Shown here: one piece after another, positions 8,836 through 18,706 of the stretch
How the letters are laid out: every line of letters starts with the position of its first letter
Numbering within the stretch: position 1 is the stretch's first letter
Source of the DNA: Streptomyces koelreuteriae
Lineage (GTDB): Bacteria > Actinomycetota > Actinomycetes > Streptomycetales > Streptomycetaceae
DNA: 64,000 nt
Direction of reading: 5' to 3'
NCBI RefSeq assembly: GCF_018604545.1
Contig: NZ_CP075896.1
Location: 8,308,001-8,372,000 of the forward strand
The notes under the pieces: model-generated
Database searches by the model: none
What the model was told of the DNA's origin: nothing
What the model saw: only the letters and a program-made list of their open reading frames with translations
Position numbers and translations under genes: made by a program

Positions 8836-10455
8836 TCACCCGTCCGCCGCCACCGCCACCTCCCGCGCCCACCGGTAGTCCGCCTTGCCGCTCGGCGACC
8901 GCTGGACCGACTCCGTGATCACCAGCTGGCGCGGGATCTTGTAGCCGGCGAGCCGGTCACGGCAGTGCGCCCGGATGTCCTCCAGCGAGGGCCGCACCGC
9001 CCCCTCGCGCAGCTGCACCACGGCCGCCACATGGTGGCCCCACTGGGGGTCCGGCACCCCGGCCACCAGCGCGTCGTAGACGTCCGGATGGGACTTGAGG
9101 GCCTGCTCGACCTCCTCCGGGTACACCTTCTCGCCGCCGGTGTTGATGCACTGCGAGCCGCGCCCGAGGACGGTGACCACGCCCTCCTCGTCGACGGTGG
9201 CCATGTCACCGAGCAGCACCCATCGCTCGCCGCCCCGCTCGAAGAACGTCCCGGCGGTCTTGGCGGGGTCGTTGTAGTAGCCGAGCGGCACATGTCCGGA
9301 CTGGGCGATACGCCCCACCTCACCGGCCGCCACGGGCTCGTACGTGGCCGGGTCCACGACCTGCGTACGGGCGTGGACCCGGATCCGAAAGCCCCGCTCG
9401 GGCCCCGAGTCCTCCGTCGCCGTGCCGTTGAAACCGGACTCCGACGAGCCGAAGTTGTTCAGCAGCATGGCGTTCGGCACCAGCTCCTGGAACTGCCGGC
9501 GCACCGTGTCCGACATGATCGCGCCGGACGACGACACGCTGAACAGCGAGGAGCGGTCGATGTGCCGCAGCGGACCGCCCAGCGCGTCGATCAGCGGCCG
9601 CAGCATCGCGTCACCCACCAGCGAGATGCTGCTGACCCTCTCCTTCTCCACGGCCCGCAGCACCTCCTCGGGCACGAACTTGCGGTGGATCACGACCCGC
9701 TGCCCGAAGTTGAACCCGATGAACGCAGTGAGGGTGGAGGTGCCGTGCATCAGCGGAGCCGTGGGGAAGAAGGTGATCCCGGACCCACCCGCCGCCACGC
9801 GCTCGGCCAGCTCCTCCGGCTTCTTCACCGGCTCACCGGTCGGGGCGCCCCCGCCGAGACCCGCGAAGAACAGATCCTCCTGCCGCCACATCACACCCTT
9901 GGGCATCCCGGTCGTACCGCCGGTGTAGATGATGAACTGATCGTCGGCAGATCGAGGCGCGAACCCGCGCTCAGGCGATCCCCCTGCCTCGGCATCCGCG
10001 AACTCCGTACACGGCAGCGAGGCGGCCCCCGGCACCGGCGCACCCACCCGCACCAGATGCCGCAGCTGCTCCGCCCGCGGTCGCGCCGCCGCCACCCGGT
10101 CCGTGAACTCCGCGTCGAAGGCCAGCGCCACCAGATCCGCGTCCCGGTAGAGGTACACCAACTCCTCTTCCACATAGCGGTAGTTGACGTTGACGGGGAC
10201 GATCCGGGCCTTCAGGCAGCCGAGTACCGTCTGCAGATACTCCACCCCGTTGTAGAGGTGGAGGCCGAGGTGCTCACCGGGCCGTATCCCGCTGTCGAGC
10301 AGATGGTGGGCGACGCGGTTGGCCGCCGCGTCCAGCTCCGCGTACGTCAGACGGCGCTCCGCGCCCGTACCGGGATGGTCGGCGTACACCAGCGCCTCAC
10401 GGCCGGGGACGACGTCGACGACCGACTCGAACAGGTCGGCAAGGTTGTACTCCAC
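8836..10455 (-). CDS. AMP-forming acyl-CoA synthetase
   Basis: 539-residue ligase with a GTG start (AGGAGG four bases upstream). The nucleotide-binding motif is YTGGTTGMPKGVMW near residues 177-190, GSSESG near 340, GDMATVDEEGVVTVLGRG near 418, and the C-terminal motif RSPSGKADYRWA with catalytic Lys near 529. Divergent from the enoyl-CoA hydratase operon and separated from it by a palindromic operator candidate, so probably part of the same catabolic pathway for fatty, branched or steroid-side-chain acids. Substrate not determinable. Confidence 0.9.
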   Translation of the reverse strand: MEYNLADLFESVVDVVPGREALVYADHPGTGAERRLTYAELDAAANRVAHHLLDSGIRPGEHLGLHLYNGVEYLQTVLGCLKARIVPVNVNYRYVEEELVYLYRDADLVALAFDAEFTDRVAAARPRAEQLRHLVRVGAPVPGAASLPCTEFADAEAGGSPERGFAPRSADDQFIIYTGGTTGMPKGVMWRQEDLFFAGLGGGAPTGEPVKKPEELAERVAAGGSGITFFPTAPLMHGTSTLTAFIGFNFGQRVVIHRKFVPEEVLRAVEKERVSSISLVGDAMLRPLIDALGGPLRHIDRSSLFSVSSSGAIMSDTVRRQFQELVPNAMLLNNFGSSESGFNGTATEDSGPERGFRIRVHARTQVVDPATYEPVAAGEVGRIAQSGHVPLGYYNDPAKTAGTFFERGGERWVLLGDMATVDEEGVVTVLGRGSQCINTGGEKVYPEEVEQALKSHPDVYDALVAGVPDPQWGHHVAAVVQLREGAVRPSLEDIRAHCRDRLAGYKIPRQLVITESVQRSPSGKADYRWAREVAVAADG

Positions 10456-10550
10456 CGCTCCTCCTGACCCGGGACGTGCCTGGCATCGGACGGTTCGCCG
10501 GTCATCAGAGCAAAGGGCGGTCCAACTGTGAAGGGTCCGCGCGAAGAAAA

Positions 10551-10565
10551 CTGACTATCTGTCAG
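10551..10565. promoter_or_regulatory. Palindromic operator candidate between divergent acyl-CoA genes
   Basis: Perfect inverted repeat CTGAC-tatct-GTCAG flanked on both sides by AAAA, in the 175-bp region between the divergent ligase and enoyl-CoA hydratase genes. This is TetR-type geometry. No TetR gene is in the window. Confidence 0.5.
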
Positions 10566-10630
10566 AAAACCCTTGAAGTGCCCAGCGCCCTACTGCAACC
10601 TGTTCTCGTTCTTCGAGAGGGGAGTTGGCC

Positions 10631-11431
10631 ATGGGTGGGACGGAACACCTCACCGTGCAGCGCGAAGGCGCCACACTGGTGCTCACGCTCAACAGGCCGG
10701 AGGCCAGGAACGCGCTCTCGCTGCCGATGCTCGTCGGCCTCTACGACGGCTGGCTCGAGGCCGACGCGGACGACTCGGTCCGCTCGGTCGTCTTCACCGG
10801 CGCGGGCGGCTCGTTCTGCTCGGGCATGGACCTCAAGGCCCTCGCCGGGAACGGCATGGCCGGCGAGGAGTACCGCGACCGGCTCAAGGCCGACCCCGAC
10901 CTGCACTGGAAGGCGATGCTGCGCCATCACCGCCCCCGTAAACCGGTGATCGCCGCCGTCGAGGGGTACTGCGTCGCGGGCGGCACCGAGATGCTCCAGG
11001 GCACCGACATCCGCGTCGCCGGCGCATCGGCCACCTTCGGTCTGTTCGAGGTCAAGCGCGGCCTGTTCCCCATCGGCGGCTCCACGGTCCGGCTGCAACG
11101 CCAGATCCCGCGCACCCACGCCCTGGAGATGCTCCTCACCGGCCGCCCCTACAGCGCCCGTGAGGCCGCCGCCATCGGCCTGGTCGGACACGTCGTCCCC
11201 GACGGCACCGCACTCGCCAAGGCGCTGGAGATCGCCGAACAGATCAACTCCTGCGGCCCGCTGGCCGTCGAGGCCGTCAAGGCCTCCGTCTACGAGACCG
11301 CGGAGCTGACCGAATCCGACGGCCTCGCGGCCGAACTCACCCGGGGCTGGCCGGTGTTCGACACCGCCGACGCCAAGGAGGGCGCCCGCGCCTTCGCGGA
11401 GAAGCGACCGCCCGTCTACAAGCGCGCCTGA
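10631..11431 (+). CDS. Enoyl-CoA hydratase/isomerase (crotonase family)
   Basis: 266 residues; ATG preceded by GAGAGGGGAG at about 7 bases. Crotonase signatures are visible: NRPEARNALS near 20, the first oxyanion-hole segment GAGGSFCSGMDLKAL near 58-72, and AAVEGYCVAGGTEMLQGTDIRVA near 105-127. The usual first catalytic Glu position reads GTEM. It would hydrate a 2-enoyl-CoA in beta-oxidation. First gene of a tight run with a DUF35 protein and two thiolase-like proteins (44-bp gap, then 4-bp overlaps). Confidence 0.88.
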   Translation: MGGTEHLTVQREGATLVLTLNRPEARNALSLPMLVGLYDGWLEADADDSVRSVVFTGAGGSFCSGMDLKALAGNGMAGEEYRDRLKADPDLHWKAMLRHHRPRKPVIAAVEGYCVAGGTEMLQGTDIRVAGASATFGLFEVKRGLFPIGGSTVRLQRQIPRTHALEMLLTGRPYSAREAAAIGLVGHVVPDGTALAKALEIAEQINSCGPLAVEAVKASVYETAELTESDGLAAELTRGWPVFDTADAKEGARAFAEKRPPVYKRA

Positions 11432-11475
11432 CCGTCCCCTCCCGTCCGCGCGCCCGACCGAAGGAGCCCCGTGGC

Positions 11476-12417
11476 ATGCCCGAAGTCCTCAAAGCCCCCC
11501 TCGTCGTCGAGTTCCCCTTCACCCGCTCCCTCGGCCCCGTCCAGAGCGCCTTCCTGACCGGCCTGCGCGAACGCGTCGTCCTCGGGGTGCGGGCGAGTGA
11601 CGGCCGTGTCCTCGTCCCGCCCGTCGAGTACGACCCCGTCACCGCCGAGGAGATCCGCGACCTCGTCGAGATCGCCCCCACCGGCACCGTCACCACCTGG
11701 GCCTGGAACCACGCCCCCCGCCGGGGCCAGCCCCTGACCACCCCCTTCGCCTGGGCCCTGGTCCGCCTCGACGGCGCCGACACCGCCCTTCTGCACGCCC
11801 TCGACGCCCCCGGCCCCGATGCCGTGCGCACGGGCATGCGCGTCCGCGTCCGCTGGGCCGAGGAACGCACCGGAGCCATCACCGACATCGCCTGCTTCGA
11901 GCCGTACGACGGCGAGGCCCCGCGACTCACCGGCGCCACCGGCGAGTTCGAGGACCCGGTCACCGGCATCGTCGCCGCCGCCCGCCTCGACTACACCTAC
12001 TCGCCCGGCCGCGCCCAGACCGCCTACATCGACGCCCTCGGCGGCCGACGCACCGTCGGCGAGCGCTGCCCGTCCTGCCGGAAGGTCTACGTCCCGCCGA
12101 GGGGTGCGTGCCCCACCTGCGGGGTCGCCACGGACGAACAAGTCGAGGTCGGGCCGCGCGGCACGGTCACCACGTTCTGCATCGTCAACATCAAGGCGAA
12201 GAACCTCGACATCGAGGTGCCCTACGTCTACGCCCACATCGCCCTCGACGGCGCCGGCCTCGCCCTGCACGGCCGGATCGGCGGCATCCCCTACGACGAG
12301 GTCCGCATGGGGCTGCGGGTCGAACCCGTGTGGACGGAAGGCGCCCGCTACCCCGACCACTACCGGCCGACGGGTGAGCCCGACGCGGACTACGACACCT
12401 ACAAGGAGCTGCTGTGA
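11476..12417 (+). CDS. Zn-ribbon/OB-fold (DUF35) protein, double domain
   Basis: 313 residues. The first half is an OB-fold-like module (residues about 1-145). The second half begins with a rubredoxin-like zinc ribbon CPSCRKVYVPPRGACPTCG (residues about 196-214) and continues as a DUF35 OB fold. DUF35 proteins are non-catalytic partners that bind thiolase-like enzymes, as in ChsH2 with Ltp2 of cholesterol side-chain breakdown. The stop overlaps the next start (GTGA), and both downstream genes are thiolase-like, so a complex with one of them is likely. Confidence 0.85.
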   Translation: MPEVLKAPLVVEFPFTRSLGPVQSAFLTGLRERVVLGVRASDGRVLVPPVEYDPVTAEEIRDLVEIAPTGTVTTWAWNHAPRRGQPLTTPFAWALVRLDGADTALLHALDAPGPDAVRTGMRVRVRWAEERTGAITDIACFEPYDGEAPRLTGATGEFEDPVTGIVAAARLDYTYSPGRAQTAYIDALGGRRTVGERCPSCRKVYVPPRGACPTCGVATDEQVEVGPRGTVTTFCIVNIKAKNLDIEVPYVYAHIALDGAGLALHGRIGGIPYDEVRMGLRVEPVWTEGARYPDHYRPTGEPDADYDTYKELL

Positions 12418-13474
12418 CGAGCGCACCGCGGGACCGCGAGATCGCCGTCGTCGCCTTCGCCCAGACCGCCCACCGGCGCACCAGCGAGGAGCTCTCCGAG
12501 GTGGAGATGCTGATGCCGGTGCTGCACGAGGTCCTCGACCGGACCGGCCTGAAGACCGCCGACATCGACTTCACCTGCTCCGGCTCCAGCGACTACCTCG
12601 CCGGCCGGGCCTTCTCCTTCACCCTCGCCCTCGACGGCGTCGGCGCCTGGCCGCCGATCTCCGAGTCCCATGTCGAGATGGACGGCGCCTGGGCCCTGTA
12701 CGAGGCCTGGACCAAACTCCTCACCGGCGACGCCGACACCGCCCTGGTCTACTCGTACGGCAAGTCCTCGCCCGGCCCGGTCCGCGACGTGCTGACCCGC
12801 CAGCTCGACCCGTACTACGTGGCACCCCTGTGGCCCGACTCCGTGGCGCTCGCCGCGCTCCAGGCACAGGCCCTCATCGACGCCGGCGACACCGACGAGC
12901 CCGCCCTCGCTGCCGTCGCCACCCGCAACCGGGAGGCGGCCTCCGCCAACCCGCACGCCCAGCTCAAAGGGGCCGTGGCACAGGGCGACTACCTCGTACG
13001 CCCCTTGCGCACCGGCGACTGCCCGCCCATCGGCGATGGTGCCGCCGCCGTGATCCTCGCGGCCGGAGACCGGGCCCGTGAACTGTGCGCACGCCCCGCC
13101 TGGATCCGGGGCATCGACCACCGCATCGAGGCACACGGCCTCGGCGTGCGCGACCTGACCGACTCGCCCTCCACCCGGCTGGCCGCCGAGCGGGCCGGGG
13201 CCTTCGAGCGGCCCGTCGACACCGCCGAGCTGCACGCGCCCTTCACCGCGCAGGAGATCGTCCTGCGCAAGGCCCTCCGGCTCGACGACGGCGTGCACGT
13301 CAACCCCTCCGGCGGAGCCCTCGCCGCCAATCCGATCATGGCCGCCGGTCTCATCCGCCTCGGAGAGGCCGCCGCCCGCATCCACCGCGGCGAGTCCGAC
13401 CGCGCCCTCGCCCACGCCACGTCCGGCCCCTGCCTGCAGCAGAACCTGGTCGCCGTACTCGAAGGGGAGCCCCG

Positions 13475-13478
<4 letters not shown>
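12414..13478 (+). CDS. Thiolase-like protein (SCP2-thiolase/Ltp type)
   Basis: 354 residues, GTG start overlapping the DUF35 stop by 4 bp. The thiolase fold is recognisable (IAVVAFAQTAHRR at the start, GDGAAAVILAAG near 203, HVNPSGGALAANPIMAAGL near 300), but the nucleophile loop reads TCSGSSDYLAG without the standard Cys-acyl motif. This fits the non-classical lipid-transfer-protein group that acts as aldolases or partners rather than true thiolases. Probably pairs with the next gene or with the DUF35 protein. Confidence 0.85.
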
Positions 13479-14641
<1,163 letters not shown>

Positions 14642-14747
14642 AACGACTCCCGGAACGACTCCTGAAAGGTCCCCCTCACGTGCCCTGTTGGCCGTGGGAC
14701 ACGATCGCTAGGCTGGCCGCGGACGACGAATCGGGAGGAGCACGGAC

Positions 14748-14990
14748 GTGGCCGAGACCACCACCCAGCAGCGCCCGCTCATGGGCTGGGACAAGCCGGA
14801 GCTGGACCTCACCAACGCCGACTGGCAGTCCAGCAGCCGTGGCGTGGGGGATGTCCAGATCGCCTTCGTGGAGGGCTTCATCGCCATGCGGAACAGTGGC
14901 CGCCCGGAAAGCCCTTCCCTGATCTTCACGCCCGACGAGTGGGGCGCGTTCGTGTCGGGAGCGCGGGAAGGGGAGTTCGACCTCACGTGA
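14748..14990 (+). CDS. DUF397 domain protein
   Basis: 80-residue cytosolic protein; GTG start with GGGAGGAG 7 bases upstream. The family core is seen in WQSSSRG, VEGFIAMRNSG and FTPDEWGAFVSGAREGEFDL. DUF397 proteins in Streptomyces usually sit beside an XRE-type regulator and act as its small partner (BldB-like logic); here no such regulator is adjacent, so it is an orphan copy. Confidence 0.85.
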   Translation: MAETTTQQRPLMGWDKPELDLTNADWQSSSRGVGDVQIAFVEGFIAMRNSGRPESPSLIFTPDEWGAFVSGAREGEFDLT

Positions 14991-15153
14991 CGCGGGCCGG
15001 GTGAATGGTCCCGGACGGCCGTGATCCGACGGCCGATCCGGGGGTGTTGCGCCCGCATTTCCGGACACGCGACCCGAGACATCCTCCCGGGGCCGGCGCC
15101 TGAGCCAGGCTGGCCCCCGGAAGGGACGGTCGTATCCCGGAGGTGAGGTATCC

Positions 15154-16047
15154 GTGAGCACCCTGCCGGTCATCGCGGCGGTCGACGGTTCGGACGACAG
15201 CCTGCGTGCCCTGGAGTGGGCCATCGACGCCGCCCGCCGGCGTTCGGCGCCCCTGCGCGTGGTCCATGTACGCCAGTACGCCCACTGGGCACAGCCCGAG
15301 GTCCTCGCCGCGGGGCCCGCGGACCCACGGAACGACCCCGTCCTCGACCGGGTCCGCACCCGCCTGGAAGCACGCTCCGACCAGCCGGACACCGAGTACC
15401 TCGCCCTGGAGGGCGCGGTCGGCGCCGTCCTGCCCGAACTGGGCGCTTCCGCCCAACTGCTGGTGCTGGGCTCCCGGGGCCGCGGCGGCTTCGCCAGCCT
15501 GCTGCTCGGCTCCAACGGCATGGCCGCAGCCCGTGACGCCGAGTGCCCCGTCGTCGTGGTGCCCCGGACCGGAGGCGATGTCCGGGACGACGGCCCCGTC
15601 CGGCGGGTCGTGGTCGGCCTCAAGGTGGACGGCCCCGACGAGGCCACACTCGAGTTCGCCTTCGCCGAGGCCGCCCGGCGCGGGGCACGGCTCCAGGCGG
15701 TCGCCGCCTACCCGTGGCCCGCGCAGCCCTGGATGATGCCCGGCGAGATGCCCCCGCCGGTCGTCGACCAGGACGTCATCGAGGACGAGGCCCGGGTCCT
15801 CGCCGAGGGCTTCCTCGCCCCCTACCGCGAACGGCACCCCGACGTCCGGGCCGAGCCGCTCGCCGCGGCGGGCGACGCGGCCGGACACCTCGTGACGGCC
15901 TCCCAGGACGCCGACCTCGTCGTCGTGGGCCGGCACCGGCGGCACCTGCTGGCGCCGGCTCGCATGATGGGCTCGGTCACCCACGCCGTCCTGCTGCACG
16001 CCGTGAGCCCCGTCGCGGTGGTCCCGCCGACGCCGCACCAGGACTGA
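15154..16047 (+). CDS. Universal stress protein, tandem USP domains
   Basis: 297 residues; GTG start behind GGAGGTGAGG. Two UspA domains (about 1-140 and 148-297). The first has the ATP-binding pattern GSRGRGGFASLLLGSNG (G-x2-G-x9-G-S), the second a degenerate version GRHRRHLLAPARMMGS, so only the first probably binds ATP. Such proteins respond to hypoxia or starvation. An inverted repeat GGGGCC-N17-GGCCCC at 15089-15117 lies upstream and could be a regulatory site. Confidence 0.9.
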   Translation: MSTLPVIAAVDGSDDSLRALEWAIDAARRRSAPLRVVHVRQYAHWAQPEVLAAGPADPRNDPVLDRVRTRLEARSDQPDTEYLALEGAVGAVLPELGASAQLLVLGSRGRGGFASLLLGSNGMAAARDAECPVVVVPRTGGDVRDDGPVRRVVVGLKVDGPDEATLEFAFAEAARRGARLQAVAAYPWPAQPWMMPGEMPPPVVDQDVIEDEARVLAEGFLAPYRERHPDVRAEPLAAAGDAAGHLVTASQDADLVVVGRHRRHLLAPARMMGSVTHAVLLHAVSPVAVVPPTPHQD

Positions 16048-16055
16048 CCTCGTTG

Positions 16056-16082
16056 TAATGGATACCGGCGGGCCTATCATTA
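16056..16082. promoter_or_regulatory. Palindrome before the CGNR regulator gene
   Basis: TAATGGATA at 16056-16064 mirrors TATCATTA at 16075-16082 apart from one bulged G. The AT-rich arms stand out from the GC-rich surroundings and end 5 bases before the ATG at 16088. Likely the promoter and autoregulatory operator of the following gene. Confidence 0.5.
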
Positions 16083-16087
16083 GCCCC

Positions 16088-16687
16088 ATGCGGGAACCGA
16101 TCAGCAGGGACGCCCGGCTCGCCCTGGACCTGGCCCTCACCGTCCGGCACGACGGCGAGGGCGGCGTGGCCGACGATCTGACCGACCCGGCGGGCCTCAC
16201 CGCCTGGGTCCGGGCACACGCCGAGGTCCTGCCGGACACCGAGGGGTTCACCGCCGACGCCGCGCGGCTCACCGAGGTCCGAGAGCTGCGCGCCGCCGCC
16301 CGCGCGCTCTTCGCACGCGCCGTGCGCCCCGGCGAGCCCAGCCCCGCGGACGCGACCCGCCTCCTGCCCGAGGGCGAGGCCGTACGGCGCCTCAACGAGG
16401 CGGCCGCCCGCACCCCCACCGTGCCGGTCCTGCACTGGCCCCAGTCGGCCGCCCCCGTCGTCCGCAGGCGGCCCGTGCACGGCGCCGGCGATCTGACGGC
16501 GACCCTCGCGCACGCCGTGATCGCGTTCCTCGCGAGCCCCGACCGCGACCGGCTGCGAGCCTGCCACGCACCGCGCTGTGTGCGGTACTTCCTCAAGGAG
16601 CACCCACGCCAGGAGTGGTGCAAACCGTCCTGCGGCAACCGCGCCCGGGTCGCCCGCCACCACCAACGGCACCGGGCGACGACTTGA
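16088..16687 (+). CDS. CGNR zinc-finger (ABATE domain) transcription regulator
   Basis: 199 residues. The ATG at 16088 (MREPISRDARLALDLA) fits the family N-terminus better than the in-frame ATG at 16058, which lies within the palindrome. An N-terminal ABATE ligand-binding domain (about 1-140) is followed by the CGNR zinc finger: CHAPRCVRYFL, then WCKPSCGNRARVARHHQRH near 180-199. These are stress-responsive DNA-binding regulators, often self-regulating. No ribosome site is seen, so translation may be leaderless. Confidence 0.85.
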   Translation: MREPISRDARLALDLALTVRHDGEGGVADDLTDPAGLTAWVRAHAEVLPDTEGFTADAARLTEVRELRAAARALFARAVRPGEPSPADATRLLPEGEAVRRLNEAAARTPTVPVLHWPQSAAPVVRRRPVHGAGDLTATLAHAVIAFLASPDRDRLRACHAPRCVRYFLKEHPRQEWCKPSCGNRARVARHHQRHRATT

Positions 16688-16758
16688 GGCCTGTCGCGGG
16701 CCGACCGGGCCGCCGCCCGCCCCACACTTCGCAGGCCGGGACACGTACCATTGGCGAC

Positions 16759-17256
16759 ATGTCGTTCCTCCGCCGCCGCAGCGCCACTCCCGCCGGGCCT
16801 GACTTCGACGTACTGGCCATGGACCCGGGCGACTGGCCCGGCAACCTCGGTGCGGGACTGCTTCCCGCGCCCGACGGCACCTGCCAGGGCGTCTTCCTGC
16901 GCTACGACCTGTTCGGCGGCCGCGGCCCCGCGATGATCATCGGCAATCTGCCCGAGGGCTCCCCGGCGCGCGAGGTCCCCGAGGGGGAGGTCCCCTTCGA
17001 GGTGGCCCAGCTGCTTCTGGCGCTGGAGAACGACGAGGAGGTCACCGTCGTCAGCACCGAGGACGTGCCGGTGATGCAGGGCGACAACCTTCTGATCGTG
17101 CGCCGTGTCAAGCTCTCCGAGGGCCGGATCTCCTGCGTCCAGTTCGACCGCAGCGACAACGTCCTGGTGACCATCGCCGCCTGGGACCGCCCCATCACGG
17201 ACGACCTGTACGCCCTCCTCAAACCCCTGCCCGCGGAGCTGTTCCAGCAGGGCTGA
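16759..17256 (+). CDS. Conserved hypothetical protein
   Basis: 165 residues, soluble, beginning SFLRRRSATPAGPDFDVLAMDPGDWPG. The frame is open further upstream, but ATG at 16759 is the first good start and the codon bias begins there. No signal, membrane segment or known motif. Acidic patch and hydrophobic alternation suggest a compact alpha/beta protein. Shape and context suggest a Streptomyces housekeeping-type protein of unknown function. Ends in front of a strong hairpin. Confidence 0.75.
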   Translation: MSFLRRRSATPAGPDFDVLAMDPGDWPGNLGAGLLPAPDGTCQGVFLRYDLFGGRGPAMIIGNLPEGSPAREVPEGEVPFEVAQLLLALENDEEVTVVSTEDVPVMQGDNLLIVRRVKLSEGRISCVQFDRSDNVLVTIAAWDRPITDDLYALLKPLPAELFQQG

Positions 17257-17286
17257 CCGCCCGGCGGTACGCCACACACACGAAAG

Positions 17287-17320
17287 GGCCGCTGTACGCC
17301 TGACCAGGCGCACAGCGGCC
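17287..17320. terminator. Bidirectional hairpin terminator
   Basis: 15-bp inverted repeat with one mismatch (17287-17301 with 17306-17320, loop GACC) between convergent genes. Confidence 0.75.
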
Positions 17321-17332
17321 GCTTCGTCCCCG

Positions 17333-18472
17333 TCAGCGAGTGCCGACCGCCGCGCGCACGGCCCGCCGGGCCAGCTGGCAGTCGTCGTGCAGCCGCCGCA
17401 GCAGCAGCCTCTGCTCCTCGCCGGACGGCGCAGCACCAGGATGGGCCGAGCCCGGTGCCGCCGGGGCCGCGTCGTGCATCGAACGCTGCACGGCCGTCTC
17501 GTACGTACGAATCTCACGGGTCAGCACCAGCATCAGGTTCACCAGGAAGGCGTCCCTGGACGCCGGGCCCGCCGACTGGGCGATCTGGCTGATCTGGCGA
17601 CGGGCCACCGGTGCGTCCCCGAGTACCGACCACAGCGTCGCCAGGTCGTAGCCCGGCAGGTACCAGCCCGCGTGCTCCCAGTCCACCAGCACTGGACCGG
17701 CTGGTGACAGGAGGATGTTCGACAGCAGTGCGTCGCCGTGGCAGAACTGGCCCATTCCCTGCCGCCCGGCCGCCTGCGCGATGCCGTGCAGCAGCTTCTG
17801 CAGATCACCCAGGTCCCGGTCGGTGAGCAGGCCCAGCTCGTGGTACCTCGAGATCCTTGCCGCGTAGTCGAGCGGGGCGTCGAACGTCCCCGCCGGCGGA
17901 CGCCAGGCGTTCAGCCGGCAGATCGCGCCCAGCGCGGCTCTGATGTCCGCCCGCGGCGGCGCCTCGGCCGGGTGCCGCTGGAGCGCCGCCACCCGCCCGG
18001 GCATCCGCTCGATGACCAGTGTGCAGTTGTCCGGATCCGCCGCGATCAGTCTCGGCACCCGCACGGGAGGGCGATGCCGGACGAACGAGCGGTACGCCGC
18101 TATCTCGTGGTGGATCCGCTCGGACCAGGCCGGGGAGTGGTCCAGTAAACACTTGGCGACGGCCGTGTTCCGACCGGTCGTACCGACCAGGAGCACGGAC
18201 CGGCCGTTGCGGCGCAGCACCTGCACCGGGGCGAACTCCGGGCAGATGCGGTGCACCGAGGCGATGGCGGTGCGCAGCTGCGCGCCTTGGGGGCCGGACA
18301 AGTCGAGTCTTCCGCTGAGCGGTTGGGCTCCGAGGACCGCGCCGCGCCGCGCCCTGCCCGCACCGAGCACGGGGGCCGCCGGCCGCGCGGGGGCGAGGTA
18401 GGGGCCGCTGTCCGTGGGACGTGGGTGCAGCGACCGGGGCGGTGCGGACACGGAGGACGATGCTGCGTACAT
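17333..18472 (-). CDS. APH-fold phosphotransferase/kinase
   Basis: About 379 residues with ATG at 18472 (MYAASSSVSAPP); an in-frame ATG at 18595 would add 41 basic residues. Kinase features: VAKCLL (ATP-side Lys) near 125, CHGDALLSN (Brenner motif, catalytic Asp) near 267, and VDWEHAGWYLPGYDLATLW (metal-binding Asp). Related to aminoglycoside phosphotransferases and choline kinases; the small-molecule target is unknown. Divergent from the nsdB-like gene. Confidence 0.75.
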   Translation of the reverse strand: MYAASSSVSAPPRSLHPRPTDSGPYLAPARPAAPVLGAGRARRGAVLGAQPLSGRLDLSGPQGAQLRTAIASVHRICPEFAPVQVLRRNGRSVLLVGTTGRNTAVAKCLLDHSPAWSERIHHEIAAYRSFVRHRPPVRVPRLIAADPDNCTLVIERMPGRVAALQRHPAEAPPRADIRAALGAICRLNAWRPPAGTFDAPLDYAARISRYHELGLLTDRDLGDLQKLLHGIAQAAGRQGMGQFCHGDALLSNILLSPAGPVLVDWEHAGWYLPGYDLATLWSVLGDAPVARRQISQIAQSAGPASRDAFLVNLMLVLTREIRTYETAVQRSMHDAAPAAPGSAHPGAAPSGEEQRLLLRRLHDDCQLARRAVRAAVGTR

Positions 18473-18617
18473 GGGCGAGACAGATCCCTTCGTGTGCCTG
18501 CGACGACTGCGCCCCACCCGGCCCGGACCCCCGGGAGCATCCTGGGGAATGTCCCTGCGGCGACCGGGTCGGGGTGACGCGTTCCTACCTGACACCGGAT
18601 GCCCGGTGGCACACCAT

Positions 18618-18645
18618 CTGGCGAACCCTGGCGAACCCTGGCGAA
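18618..18645. repeat. Three direct repeats, 10-bp period
   Basis: CTGGCGAACC occurs at 18618-18627 and 18628-18637, and CTGGCGAA at 18638-18645, about 60 bp before the nsdB-like start. One-helical-turn spacing suggests a multimeric regulator site. Confidence 0.5.
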
Positions 18646-18706
18646 TAGTCGCCCGGCAAGTCTCCCCGGGCTACTGTCAACTCAGCCGAGTACCTGGGGG
18701 CTTGAT

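Noticed and set aside
18618..18645. ClgR operator before the nsdB-like gene
   Set aside because: GCGAAC occurs, but the partner half site (CGC at 5 bases) is absent.
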